Source: PHAA01 sp034678805 (lineage in GTDB: Bacteria > Bacillota > Syntrophomonadia > Syntrophomonadales > Syntrophomonadaceae). Taken from it: a stretch of DNA of 33,448 nt. The stretch covers positions 1 through 33,448 of the forward strand of contig JAXDBN010000091.1 in NCBI GenBank assembly GCA_034678805.1, written 5' to 3'. Below the pieces are notes generated by a model. It saw nothing but the letters and a program-made list of their open reading frames with translations, was not told the origin of the DNA and did not search any database. A program made the position numbers and the translations under genes. Below are positions 14,706 through 22,550 of this stretch, one piece after another; position 1 is the stretch's first letter, and each line of letters starts with the position of its first letter.

Positions 14706-16007
14706 ATGAGTGTGACGCCGCTGGAAAACTGGATCATGGAGAAATCGGGCATTAAGGCGAGAAACGCGGAAATGCTGAAGGAATACCAATTGCATAAAAT
14801 CAGGGAGACCCTGGGTTATGCCAAACGCAACAGCCGTTTTTATGGCCAAAGATTAGGCGGCATCGACGAAGATAAAATATTTAGCTGGGATGATTTTATA
14901 AATATCCCTTTTACATATCCATACCACATTGGGCGAAATCCATTTGATTTCCTGTGTGTTCCCCAGAAAGAGATTAAAAGGATAATCACCGTAAATAGTT
15001 CCGGTACTACCGGGGAAGAAAAAAGGATTTATTTTACCGACGCAGATCTTGAGCTTACAGTTGACTTTTTCAATTATGGTTTCAGGCCGATGCTTGATAA
15101 GCATGACCGGGTGCTGGTTCTTTTCCCGGGCCACTCCTACGGGAGTGTGGGGGAGGTAATCAAGAGATCATTGGACCGTTTGGGAGTTGAGAACCATGTC
15201 CGGGGAGTCATGGCCGATCCCAATGAAACGGCAGAATTTATCATTGCCAACCGCATCAGCGCCATAGTAGGAATACCAATGCAGATCCTGTACTTCAGCC
15301 GCGCCTGCAGCGAGGTATTCAAGAACCATATTGAAAAGGTACTGTTGAGTGCCGACTATGTGCCGGAGGTTTTGATAGATGAATTAAGCAGCCGATATGG
15401 CTGCGCGGTATTTACCCATTATGGCTCTTCCGAAATGGGTTATGGCGGAGGGGTTGAATGCGGGGCTTTGAACGGTTACCACCTGAGAGAAGCCGACATC
15501 TACTTTGAAATTATCGATCCGGGTACCGGTAAGCCGGTGGCAGACGGACAAGACGGGGAAATCGTTTTTTCCACCCTTTCCCGGCAGGCAATGCCTTTAA
15601 TCAGATACCGGACTGGCGACATAGCTTCATTTTCTCCGGCCTCGTGTGATTGCGGGACATTTCTGAGGACTATGAAAAGATCACTGGGGAGAGCGGATAA
15701 CCGGGTGGATCTCGGAGAGAATAAATACCTGTACCTCCGGGAACTGGATGAAACCATATTGAAATTCAGCGATGTTTGGGATTATAAAGCCTGTATTAAG
15801 GATCAGAATCAATTCCAGATCGAGGTCTGGCCAGACAACAGATCGATCCAAATTGAGCTCGAGCGCAGTACTCAAACCTTGTTGTATGAGAAGCTGGGGG
15901 ACAAGATGAAGGTGGCTGTTATGGTAAGCCCTGACCGCCAGCCGGAAAAAATAATCAATAGCATGGTGAAAAGAAAGATCAGTGATTTTAGGGGAGCTGG
16001 AGTATGA
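14706..16007 (+). CDS. AMP-dependent CoA-ligase-like enzyme (DVU_1553-like)
   Basis: A 433-residue adenylate-forming enzyme most like phenylacetate-CoA ligases (PaaK type). The ATP-binding signature is VNSSGTTGEEKR at about residues 95-106. Further motifs are HYGSSEMGYGGG near 237-248, and IRYRTGDIASFSPASCDCG near 298-316, where Tyr-Arg-Thr-Gly-Asp is the conserved ATP-ribose contact. The length is normal for the family. It activates a carboxylic acid to an acyl-AMP and perhaps to a thioester; the acid is unknown. Its stop overlaps the next start by 4 bases (ATGA), indicating translational coupling. Its place inside a molybdenum-enzyme operon is unusual and suggests that either the acid product of the aldehyde oxidoreductase or a cofactor precursor is activated here. 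Confidence 0.83.
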   Translation: MSVTPLENWIMEKSGIKARNAEMLKEYQLHKIRETLGYAKRNSRFYGQRLGGIDEDKIFSWDDFINIPFTYPYHIGRNPFDFLCVPQKEIKRIITVNSSGTTGEEKRIYFTDADLELTVDFFNYGFRPMLDKHDRVLVLFPGHSYGSVGEVIKRSLDRLGVENHVRGVMADPNETAEFIIANRISAIVGIPMQILYFSRACSEVFKNHIEKVLLSADYVPEVLIDELSSRYGCAVFTHYGSSEMGYGGGVECGALNGYHLREADIYFEIIDPGTGKPVADGQDGEIVFSTLSRQAMPLIRYRTGDIASFSPASCDCGTFLRTMKRSLGRADNRVDLGENKYLYLRELDETILKFSDVWDYKACIKDQNQFQIEVWPDNRSIQIELERSTQTLLYEKLGDKMKVAVMVSPDRQPEKIINSMVKRKISDFRGAGV

Positions 16008-17110
16008 AAGATATCCGCCTGGCCGCCATTATTGTATCCGCAGGTTATTCCTCCCGGATGGGCAGCTTTAAACCGTTTCTGAAATTCGGGGCCAGGTCAG
16101 CCATTGAAATCCTGGTTGATACATATAAGAGCTGCGGGATAGATAATATCATCGTGGTTACTGGATACCGGGGCAGTGAGGTGGCAGATAGCCTGAGGGA
16201 TTCAGGTGCGCGGTGCGTACAAAACGCAAATTACGCTCAGGGAATGTTTACCTCGGTGGTCGCGGGTATTGAAGCTTTGGATGCTGATGTGGCGGCTTTC
16301 TTTATGCAGCCGGTGGATATTCCCCTGGTTAAAAAATATACCATCGAGGTATTGAAAGGCCAGTTTCCGGAAATCCGCAAAGGCATTATTTACCCGGAAT
16401 TTCTGGGCCGGACGGGACATCCTCCCCTGATAGACTGCCGGTACCGGGAAGCGATTTTGAGCAGTAACGGCGAGGGCGGGCTGAAGAGGATTTTACAGGA
16501 ACATGCTGATGATTCAATTACCATTCCTGTTTTTGACAAGGCTGTCCTGATGGATATGGATACCAGGGAAGACTATGAAAAACTGCTGGCCTATTTTTAT
16601 AGCGCGGCCCCGGATATGGAAGAGTGCGGCAGTATTTTGGATATATTCAAGGTGCCCGAAAATATAGTAAGGCATGGCCGGCAGGCAGCCGAGGTTGCAG
16701 CTGTAATTTTACGCAGCCTGGATAAGGCAGGATGCAGGCTTGATGAGAATGCCTTGAAGGCTGCGGCGATGCTCCACGATATGGCCAGGCAGGAGAAAAA
16801 CCATGCCCGGGCCGGGGAAAAAATCCTGCGCAGCATCGGCTATGACAAGGTGGGTTCTATCATCGGCAGTCACATGGATATTGAAGTGGATGATAATGGC
16901 CCGGTTAGCGAAGGTGAGATACTGTACCTGGCTGACAAACTGGTTGGGGAAGATGAAGTAATATCCCTTGAAGACCGGTTTGGGCGTTCCCTGGATAAAT
17001 GTAAAGATAATCCGGAAGCATTGACCAAGATAGAAAGCAGACGGGATGCCGCCTACAAAATAATAAAGAAAATTGAGACCGTTACCGGCGAGGGTTTTAT
17101 ATATGGATAG
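16004..17110 (+). CDS. MocA-like nucleotidyltransferase fused to an HD domain (DVU_1551-like)
   Basis: A 368-residue two-domain protein. The N-terminal part (about 1-195) is a MobA/MocA-type nucleotidyltransferase with the nucleotide-binding loop VSAGYSSRMGSFKPFL (about 12-27) and FFMQPVDIPLV (about 99-109), matching enzymes that attach CMP or GMP to molybdopterin. The C-terminal part (about 215-360) is an HD-domain phosphohydrolase-like fold with LRSLDKAGC, AAMLHDMARQE (His-Asp near 257-258), IGSHMDIE and YLADKLV. The Mop-type oxidoreductases of this kind use molybdopterin cytosine dinucleotide, so a CTP-using activity is expected but not proven. It overlaps the ligase by 4 bases and the phosphatase by 8, so the three are translationally coupled. 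Confidence 0.85.
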   Translation: MKDIRLAAIIVSAGYSSRMGSFKPFLKFGARSAIEILVDTYKSCGIDNIIVVTGYRGSEVADSLRDSGARCVQNANYAQGMFTSVVAGIEALDADVAAFFMQPVDIPLVKKYTIEVLKGQFPEIRKGIIYPEFLGRTGHPPLIDCRYREAILSSNGEGGLKRILQEHADDSITIPVFDKAVLMDMDTREDYEKLLAYFYSAAPDMEECGSILDIFKVPENIVRHGRQAAEVAAVILRSLDKAGCRLDENALKAAAMLHDMARQEKNHARAGEKILRSIGYDKVGSIIGSHMDIEVDDNGPVSEGEILYLADKLVGEDEVISLEDRFGRSLDKCKDNPEALTKIESRRDAAYKIIKKIETVTGEGFIYG

Positions 17111-17702
17111 AAAAATATTTTTGATAAGACATGGCCAGATTGATTGCGGGGGCGATAGACGTTATATAGGCATAACTGATTTGCCTCTCAGTGCAGCCGG
17201 TATTGAGCAAGTGACACGGCTTAAGGAGTGTTTTTCGGATGTAGAGATGGAGAGGGTTTTCACCAGCCCGTTAACAAGATGCCGGCAGACGGCAGCGATC
17301 TTGCTCAAGGGTACTGATACCGAGGCTATGGTAATTGACGAATTGAAGGAAATCAATATGGGGGATTGGGAGAACCAGGCCATAGATTATATTAAAGATC
17401 GATTTCCCGAAATGTATGAAAAAAGGGGGGCTAATATTGATACATTCGTTCCGCCCGGGGGAGAAAGCTTTGCGCAGCTGCAAAAAAGGGTCATGCCAGC
17501 CCTTGAGAAAATCATTGTCCATACTGCGGGGAACGTTCTTATTATCAGCCATGCCGGGGTAAACCGGGTGATATTAAGCCAGCTTTTGGATTTCCCTTTG
17601 CAGCACATATTCAAAATAAGCCAGCCTTACGGATGCATAAACCAGCTTAGCTGGAACAAGGCTCTCCAGAGATGGGAGTGGGAGTTCAGAGAGTGCTTAT
17701 AG
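17103..17702 (+). CDS. Histidine phosphatase family protein
   Basis: A 199-residue phosphoglycerate-mutase-like phosphatase. The catalytic RHG motif is at residues 9-11 (FLIRHGQIDC), followed by TDLPLSAAGIEQ, FTSPLTRCRQTA, the acid motif INMGDWENQAID and the second catalytic His in IISHAGVNRVI near 150. It is close in layout to alpha-ribazole phosphatases (CobC). The ATG at 17103 overlaps the previous stop by 8 bases; an earlier in-frame start at 17073 lies inside the upstream gene and is less likely. The substrate might be a phosphorylated precursor made by the operon. There are no cobalamin genes nearby to suggest ribazole phosphate. Confidence 0.83.
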   Translation: MDRKIFLIRHGQIDCGGDRRYIGITDLPLSAAGIEQVTRLKECFSDVEMERVFTSPLTRCRQTAAILLKGTDTEAMVIDELKEINMGDWENQAIDYIKDRFPEMYEKRGANIDTFVPPGGESFAQLQKRVMPALEKIIVHTAGNVLIISHAGVNRVILSQLLDFPLQHIFKISQPYGCINQLSWNKALQRWEWEFRECL

Positions 17703-17792
17703 TAAATGCAGTACATACTCCTCGGGGATGAAGGCTTAAGGATAACGCAGCTTCCATGCCAGGATTTAGTTTAATGAAAAGGGGATAAGAAG

Positions 17793-18962
17793 ATGAGTTC
17801 AGATATTTACAGAAGTTTGAAAAGTGAGTTGGATAACGGCAAAAAAGCGGCAGTGATCACCGTAATGAACGATGGGGATGCTGTAATCAAAAAGATCATG
17901 CTTACCGAAGAGCAGCTGCGGACCTCCCCTGCCTGTGAAGAACTGGATGATAAGATTGTCAACAAGGCACGGTTTGCTTTATATACAGGTGATGTTCAAT
18001 ATTTTCCGGCTGACAATAATGAAAGTGTTTTGATTGAGCCTTACTTCCCGGAAGCTCACCTGATAGTTTTCGGTGGGGGGCATATTGCCAAACCTTTGGT
18101 CGAGTTTGGCTCTAAAGTGGGATTATTAGTCACGGTTATCGATGACCGGCCTATGTTTGCCAACCAGTCCAGATTCCCGGAGGCTGAAAGGGTAATTTGC
18201 GAAAGCTTCGATAATTGCTTTGACAGAATTAACCTGAACGAATCTTCATTTGTAGTTATTGTAACCAGGGGTCACCGGCATGATTACGATTGCCTGAAAC
18301 AGGTACTGAACCACAAAACAGCCTATACAGGGATGATTGGTTCCAGGCGGCGCGTAAAGATTGTCAAGGAACAGCTTTTAAGTGAAGGCTACTCAATGGA
18401 ACTGATAAATAAGGTCAATGCTCCCATCGGTCTCAGCATCGGGGCAGTGACCCCCGAAGAGATTGCCGTATCCATAATTGCCCAGGTCATCAGTTACAGA
18501 AGACAAGCAAGCCCATCGGCCAAGGATACTCCCTCCGTTAAGGTAAACTGGCCGGAACTGGACCGGCCGGTACTGGAAGAATTGTGTCAAGCAGAGGATG
18601 ACCCCAAGGCACTCATTACCGTAATCGCCACCAAAGGTTCGGTGCCGAGAAAAGCGGGTGCTAAAATGCTGGTATGGCCATATGGGAAAATTATAGGCAG
18701 CATCGGGGGCGGATGTTCCGAAGGGGAAGTAATCACTGCTGCCCGGCAGCTGATTGGAACCGGGGGAATCCAGATCCAGGAAATCGACATGACCGGTTTG
18801 GCCGCAGAAGAGGAAGGCATGGTGTGCGGCGGTATTATGAATGCCTTGATAGAAGACTTAACCGGTAAGCACAGTAACATCAGAGAGACGCCATCTAATG
18901 TTCCGAAACAGAGCAGTGTTCCAAAGTGTAACACCAAAATGCCGGCTATCACTGTTCCATAA
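17793..18962 (+). CDS. XdhC family aldehyde oxidoreductase maturation factor
   Basis: A 389-residue protein with both XdhC/CoxI domains, in the order Rossmann domain first. HLIVFGGGHIAKPLVEFG (about 89-106) and VIVTRGHRHDYDCLKQV, MIGSRRRV mark the NAD-type Rossmann part. The second part carries ITVIATKGSVPRKAGAKML (about 271-289), GSIGGGCSEGEVI and MVCGGIMNALIE, the classic XdhC signature. XdhC proteins bind the molybdenum cofactor and sulfurate it before insertion into xanthine dehydrogenase-type enzymes. The final 40 residues are low in conserved features. The stop codon falls inside a possible enhancer palindrome for the next operon, and a strong terminator follows at 18998. It is the last gene of the maturation operon. 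Confidence 0.88.
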   Translation: MSSDIYRSLKSELDNGKKAAVITVMNDGDAVIKKIMLTEEQLRTSPACEELDDKIVNKARFALYTGDVQYFPADNNESVLIEPYFPEAHLIVFGGGHIAKPLVEFGSKVGLLVTVIDDRPMFANQSRFPEAERVICESFDNCFDRINLNESSFVVIVTRGHRHDYDCLKQVLNHKTAYTGMIGSRRRVKIVKEQLLSEGYSMELINKVNAPIGLSIGAVTPEEIAVSIIAQVISYRRQASPSAKDTPSVKVNWPELDRPVLEELCQAEDDPKALITVIATKGSVPRKAGAKMLVWPYGKIIGSIGGGCSEGEVITAARQLIGTGGIQIQEIDMTGLAAEEEGMVCGGIMNALIEDLTGKHSNIRETPSNVPKQSSVPKCNTKMPAITVP

Positions 18963-18969
18963 CGGAACA
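18899..18969. promoter_or_regulatory. Candidate enhancer cluster inside the 3' end of the XdhC gene
   Basis: TGTTCC (18899-18904), GTGTTCC (18916-18922), GTGTAACA (18926-18933) and the perfect inverted repeat TGTTCC-N5-GGAACA (18953-18969) lie within 71 bases. The sigma-54 promoter at 19028 is about 60-130 bases downstream, the distance expected for an enhancer. The words GTGTAACA and GGAACACC recur at 10211-10263. Binding by the activator encoded at 10469 is inference. Confidence 0.5.
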
Positions 18970-18997
18970 CCTCTGCATAAACATCAAGAATATCCGA

Positions 18998-19025
18998 AAC
19001 CTCCGTGCTTAGACGGAGGTTTTTT
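18998..19025 (+). terminator. Intrinsic terminator of the maturation operon
   Basis: AACCTCCGT (18998-19006) pairs perfectly with ACGGAGGTT (19013-19021) over a 6-base loop, followed by a run of T to 19025. It closes the operon after the XdhC gene. The next sigma-54 promoter begins only 3 bases later, so the units are cleanly insulated. Confidence 0.88.
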
Positions 19026-19027
19026 AT

Positions 19028-19043
19028 TGGCATGAATATTGCT
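19028..19043 (+). promoter_or_regulatory. Sigma-54 promoter of the ferredoxin/aldehyde oxidoreductase operon
   Basis: TGGCATGAATATTGCT matches TGGCAYR-N4-TTGCW fully, with GG at 19029-19030 and GC at 19041-19042. The predicted start near 19053 gives a leader of about 85 bases before the ferredoxin gene. Confidence 0.85.
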
Positions 19044-19138
19044 TATTTATATATCAAAGCCGTTGTAATTGCTCACAACCATATTAACTAATTAAAGGAG
19101 GTGCAACTGGTATCGCGAGTGCGGTGACCAGGAATTAC

Positions 19139-19579
19139 ATGAGCAAAATTTTAATGATCTATCCTCAGAAATGTAACAACTGCAAAACCTGTGAGGCGGT
19201 TTGCCCCAATGACGCCGTCAACGTAATAACGTTTGACGAAGTGGCAACAGTTTCAGTACCGGTAATGTGTATGCAGTGCGAGGATGCAGCCTGTATGATG
19301 GTATGTCCTACCGGGGCCATGGCCAGAGATGAAAACGGAGCGGTTGTATCAGATCCCCGCAAATGCATTGGCTGCAGACTATGTGTCAGCGCTTGTCCTC
19401 TCGGCAATATTCACTACAGCACTAAAGTAAAGGAAATAATGAAGTGCGACCTGTGTGACGGAAATGCCCAATGCGCCAAATACTGTCCTACCCGGGCCAT
19501 AGAGTACCTGGACAGTACCGTCGCCAACATCAATAAGAAAAGAGTAGTGGCATCAAAATTTAAAGAATTGTTTCAATAG
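19139..19579 (+). CDS. Four-cluster ferredoxin-type electron-transfer subunit
   Basis: A 146-residue iron-sulfur protein of the HycB/DMSO-reductase-B type. Sixteen cysteines fall into four [4Fe-4S] groups: CNNCKTCEAVCP (12-23), CMQCEDAACMMVCP, CIGCRLCVSACP and CDLCDGNAQCAKYCP. It is cytoplasmic with no signal peptide. It probably accepts electrons from the aldehyde oxidoreductase encoded next and passes them to the hybrid protein at 22551 or to another carrier. The start is uncertain: the ATG at 19139 has AGGA 5 bases before it and gives the usual MSKILMI beginning, while a GTG at 19124 would add 5 residues. The strongest ribosome-binding sequence, AAAGGAGGT at 19094-19102, is too far from both. 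Confidence 0.85.
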   Translation: MSKILMIYPQKCNNCKTCEAVCPNDAVNVITFDEVATVSVPVMCMQCEDAACMMVCPTGAMARDENGAVVSDPRKCIGCRLCVSACPLGNIHYSTKVKEIMKCDLCDGNAQCAKYCPTRAIEYLDSTVANINKKRVVASKFKELFQ

Positions 19580-19686
19580 GCGCGAAGCAAATGACTGAAC
19601 AGTTACGGATATTGTTACACTCAAACATAGACCAGGTTCATGGAATAGCTTCTTAACAGCTGAGAATATGAAAAGGAGATGATCAC

Positions 19687-22416
19687 ATGATTGGAAAAAC
19701 CCTAGTTATCAATGGCGTAAAGAAATATATCGAGGCGGATCCTCAAGAGACCCTCGCTCATGTATTACGGGAACAGCTCCTGCTGACCGGAACCAAGATC
19801 GGCTGCGGCGGGCTGGGACAATGCGGTGCGTGCACGGTTATTTGGGATGGCATGCCGGTGAGATCCTGTCTTTACACCATGGAAAGAATACCCGATAATG
19901 CCCAGATTATTACCATCGAGGGCGTAGGTACACAGAATAACCTTCACCCCCTGCAACTGTCCTGGATGGTCCATGGAGCAGCCCAGTGCGGTTTCTGTAC
20001 TCCGGGCTTCATTGTTTCGGCTAAAGCTCTATTGGATAAAAACCCGGATCCCAGCCGGGAAGATGTAAGGAACTGGTTCCAGAGAAACAGGAATTTGTGC
20101 AGATGTACCGGCTATAAACCCCTGGTGGATGCCGTTATGGATGCTGCCAAGCTAATCAGAGGCGAGATCCAAAAAGAAGACTTGTGGTTTAAACTGAAAG
20201 AGGGCGAGAGCATACTGGGGTCCAAAGCAATCCGCCCGTCTGCCGCGGCCAAAGTTACAGGCACCTGGGATTTTGGAGCTGATGCATTAATAAACAAAAT
20301 GCCTAAAGATACCCTGCATATCAAGCTGGTACAAGCCAAAGTGTCTCATGCCAATATTCTATCCATAGATACCAAGGAAGCTGAGAAGATGCCCGGTGTA
20401 TTCAAAGTGATCACCTATAAGGATGTTCCCGGCACCAACCGTATCAATGGTTTGGCGTTTCCGCAGAACAAAGGGGACGGCAAAGAAAGACCGATCCTCA
20501 ATGACAAGAAGGTCTTCCAGTTTGGCGATGCCATTGCCATGGTGCTGGCGGATACGCCTTACCTGGCGGAGCAGGCAGCTGCCAAAGTCAAGGTTGAATT
20601 GGAAGAACTGCCGGCGTATATGAGTGCGCCTGCTGCCATGGCGGAAGATGCCATCGAAATACATCCCGGCACACCCAATGTTTATTTTGAAACCCAGACC
20701 GTTAAAGGCGATGAGGTTGAACCTTTATTTGAAAGACTTCCCTATGTGGTCGAGGACGATATTTATGTGGGAAGACAGCCCCATCTCCCCCTTGAGCCGG
20801 ATGTGGGATATGCCTACCTGGACGAAAACGAAAACCTGATAATTCATTCCAAGAGTATAGGTATTCACCTGCATGCTTTGATGGTGGCCGAAGGTATTGG
20901 AATTCCTTTAGAAAAACTATTCCTGGTACAGAACAATACCGGCGGAACTTTTGGCTATAAATTCAGTCCCACCATGGAGGGCCTGCTGGGTGTAGCGGCA
21001 ATGGTCAGCAAGAGACCGGTATTCCTCGGCTTCAACATGTACCAGCAGATAACTTATACCGGCAAGAGATCACCATTCTTCATCAATCTCAAGATGGGCG
21101 CTGATGAGAAGGGAAAACTGGTGGCCATGCAATCAGACTGGACCGTAGACCATGGCCCCTATATGGAATTCGGCGACCTGCTCACCATGAGAGGTCACCA
21201 GTTTATCGGTGCTGGTTACAATATCCCCAATATCAGAGGTGAGGGCAGAACCGTTGCTACCAACCATGCCTGGGGTTCGGCTTTCAGAGGTTATGGCGCC
21301 CCGCAGAGCCTGTTCTCCTCAGAGGTAATGATGGATGAACTGGCCGAAAAGATCGGCATGGATCCCTTGGAGTTAAGATATCTGAATGTATACCGGGAAG
21401 GAGATACTACCCCAACCGGCTGTGCCCCTGACGTCATTGCTTTCCCGGGATTGATTGATAAATTAAGACCCGCCTACCAGGAGGCCAAAAAGAATGCTGC
21501 CGCCAAGAATGCCAAAGGCGGGGACATCAAATATGGGGTAGGCGTATCCCTGCTTGAGTATGGCTGCGGTCTGGACGGTGCGGATTCTTCGGAAGCCTGG
21601 GCAGAAATAACCGCAGAGGGAGTGGCGGTAGGAAATTCGTGGGAAGATCATGGCCAGGGCGCCGATATGGGATCCCTGAGTATCGCCTATGAAACCTTGC
21701 GGCCTCTGGGTATAAAACCTGAACAGGTGAAGCTGGTCATGAATGATATGAGATACACCCCCAACAGCGGACCGGCCGGCGGAAGCCGTTCCAACGTTAT
21801 GACCGGTAATGCTACCACAGTTGCCTGCCGGAATCTCTTGGATGCGCTGAGAAAACCGGACGGTACTTTCCGGAGCTACGATGAGATGATTGCGGAAAAA
21901 CTGCCCACCAGGTATGCGGGCCAATGGACTGCACCGTGTACTGCCTGTGAGGTGGAAACCGGCCAGGGAAATCCATTCCCGGTCTACATGTACGGCGTGC
22001 TTCTGGCAGAAGTTGCGGTTGACACTACTACCGGAGTGACCAAAGTCGAAAAACTGACTCTGGCTTCTGACTGCGGCACCATTATTAATAAACTGGTTCT
22101 CGAGGGTCAGCTTTACGGAGGTCTGGCCCAGGGAATAGGCCTGGCACTCAAAGAGGACTTTGAAGATTTGCAGAAGCATACCACCCTTATAGGCTGCGGA
22201 TTCCCTGAAATTAAGGATATTCCTGATAACATAGTGCTGATTCACCAGGAGACACCACGACCGCTTACCTATTATGGTCATGCTGGTGCCGGGGAAATGC
22301 CTCTGTCAGCTCCGCATGCTGCGATTGCCAATGCCATATTCGATGCAACCGGAGTGCGTATAACCAAGCTGCCGGCCTATCCGGAAAAAGTTCTGGAGGG
22401 TTTGAAGAACCTGTAA
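19687..22416 (+). CDS. Molybdenum-dependent aldehyde oxidoreductase (Mop type)
   Basis: A 909-residue xanthine-oxidase-family enzyme in one chain, the size of the Desulfovibrio gigas aldehyde oxidoreductase Mop. It oxidises aldehydes to acids at a molybdenum centre and lacks a flavin domain. The first [2Fe-2S] cluster is ligated by C40, C46, C49 and C61, the second by C101, C104, C138 and C140 (RNLCRCTG). These are the Mop positions as I remember them, shifted by one. The molybdenum half has the usual AFRGYG segment and the catalytic glutamate E870 in GAGEMPLSAPH. With no signal peptide it is cytoplasmic. It needs an external electron acceptor, for which the neighbours provide a ferredoxin and a flavin/iron-sulfur hybrid. 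The real substrate range cannot be read from the sequence. Confidence 0.93.
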   Translation: MIGKTLVINGVKKYIEADPQETLAHVLREQLLLTGTKIGCGGLGQCGACTVIWDGMPVRSCLYTMERIPDNAQIITIEGVGTQNNLHPLQLSWMVHGAAQCGFCTPGFIVSAKALLDKNPDPSREDVRNWFQRNRNLCRCTGYKPLVDAVMDAAKLIRGEIQKEDLWFKLKEGESILGSKAIRPSAAAKVTGTWDFGADALINKMPKDTLHIKLVQAKVSHANILSIDTKEAEKMPGVFKVITYKDVPGTNRINGLAFPQNKGDGKERPILNDKKVFQFGDAIAMVLADTPYLAEQAAAKVKVELEELPAYMSAPAAMAEDAIEIHPGTPNVYFETQTVKGDEVEPLFERLPYVVEDDIYVGRQPHLPLEPDVGYAYLDENENLIIHSKSIGIHLHALMVAEGIGIPLEKLFLVQNNTGGTFGYKFSPTMEGLLGVAAMVSKRPVFLGFNMYQQITYTGKRSPFFINLKMGADEKGKLVAMQSDWTVDHGPYMEFGDLLTMRGHQFIGAGYNIPNIRGEGRTVATNHAWGSAFRGYGAPQSLFSSEVMMDELAEKIGMDPLELRYLNVYREGDTTPTGCAPDVIAFPGLIDKLRPAYQEAKKNAAAKNAKGGDIKYGVGVSLLEYGCGLDGADSSEAWAEITAEGVAVGNSWEDHGQGADMGSLSIAYETLRPLGIKPEQVKLVMNDMRYTPNSGPAGGSRSNVMTGNATTVACRNLLDALRKPDGTFRSYDEMIAEKLPTRYAGQWTAPCTACEVETGQGNPFPVYMYGVLLAEVAVDTTTGVTKVEKLTLASDCGTIINKLVLEGQLYGGLAQGIGLALKEDFEDLQKHTTLIGCGFPEIKDIPDNIVLIHQETPRPLTYYGHAGAGEMPLSAPHAAIANAIFDATGVRITKLPAYPEKVLEGLKNL

Positions 22417-22438
22417 AGGCGGTTATGAAAATCGATAG

Positions 22439-22472
22439 ATATGGAATTGGAGTTTTACCTCCAATTCCATAT
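22439..22472. terminator. Hairpin between the aldehyde oxidoreductase and the hybrid gene
   Basis: ATATGGAATTGGAG (22439-22452) and CTCCAATTCCATAT (22459-22472) are perfectly complementary, a 14-base stem with the 6-base loop TTTTAC. No T run follows, so it may be a weak terminator, an mRNA processing or stability element, or both. It would lower expression of the downstream genes relative to the oxidoreductase. Confidence 0.65.
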
Positions 22473-22550
22473 TTAAATAATCCCCAACGTTGGCTTCATT
22501 AGCGTTGTTATTCCCGGATCAGATAAGATCATCGCCTGGAGGTACTGGCC

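Noticed and set aside
21463..22281. 272-codon reading frame on the minus strand
   Set aside because: It is antisense to the aldehyde oxidoreductase, whose ligand and catalytic residues are intact; there is no start signal.
22491..22505. Sigma-54-like TGGC...GC sequence before the hybrid gene
   Set aside because: The GG to GC spacing is 8 bases instead of the required 10, and the -12 element is poor.
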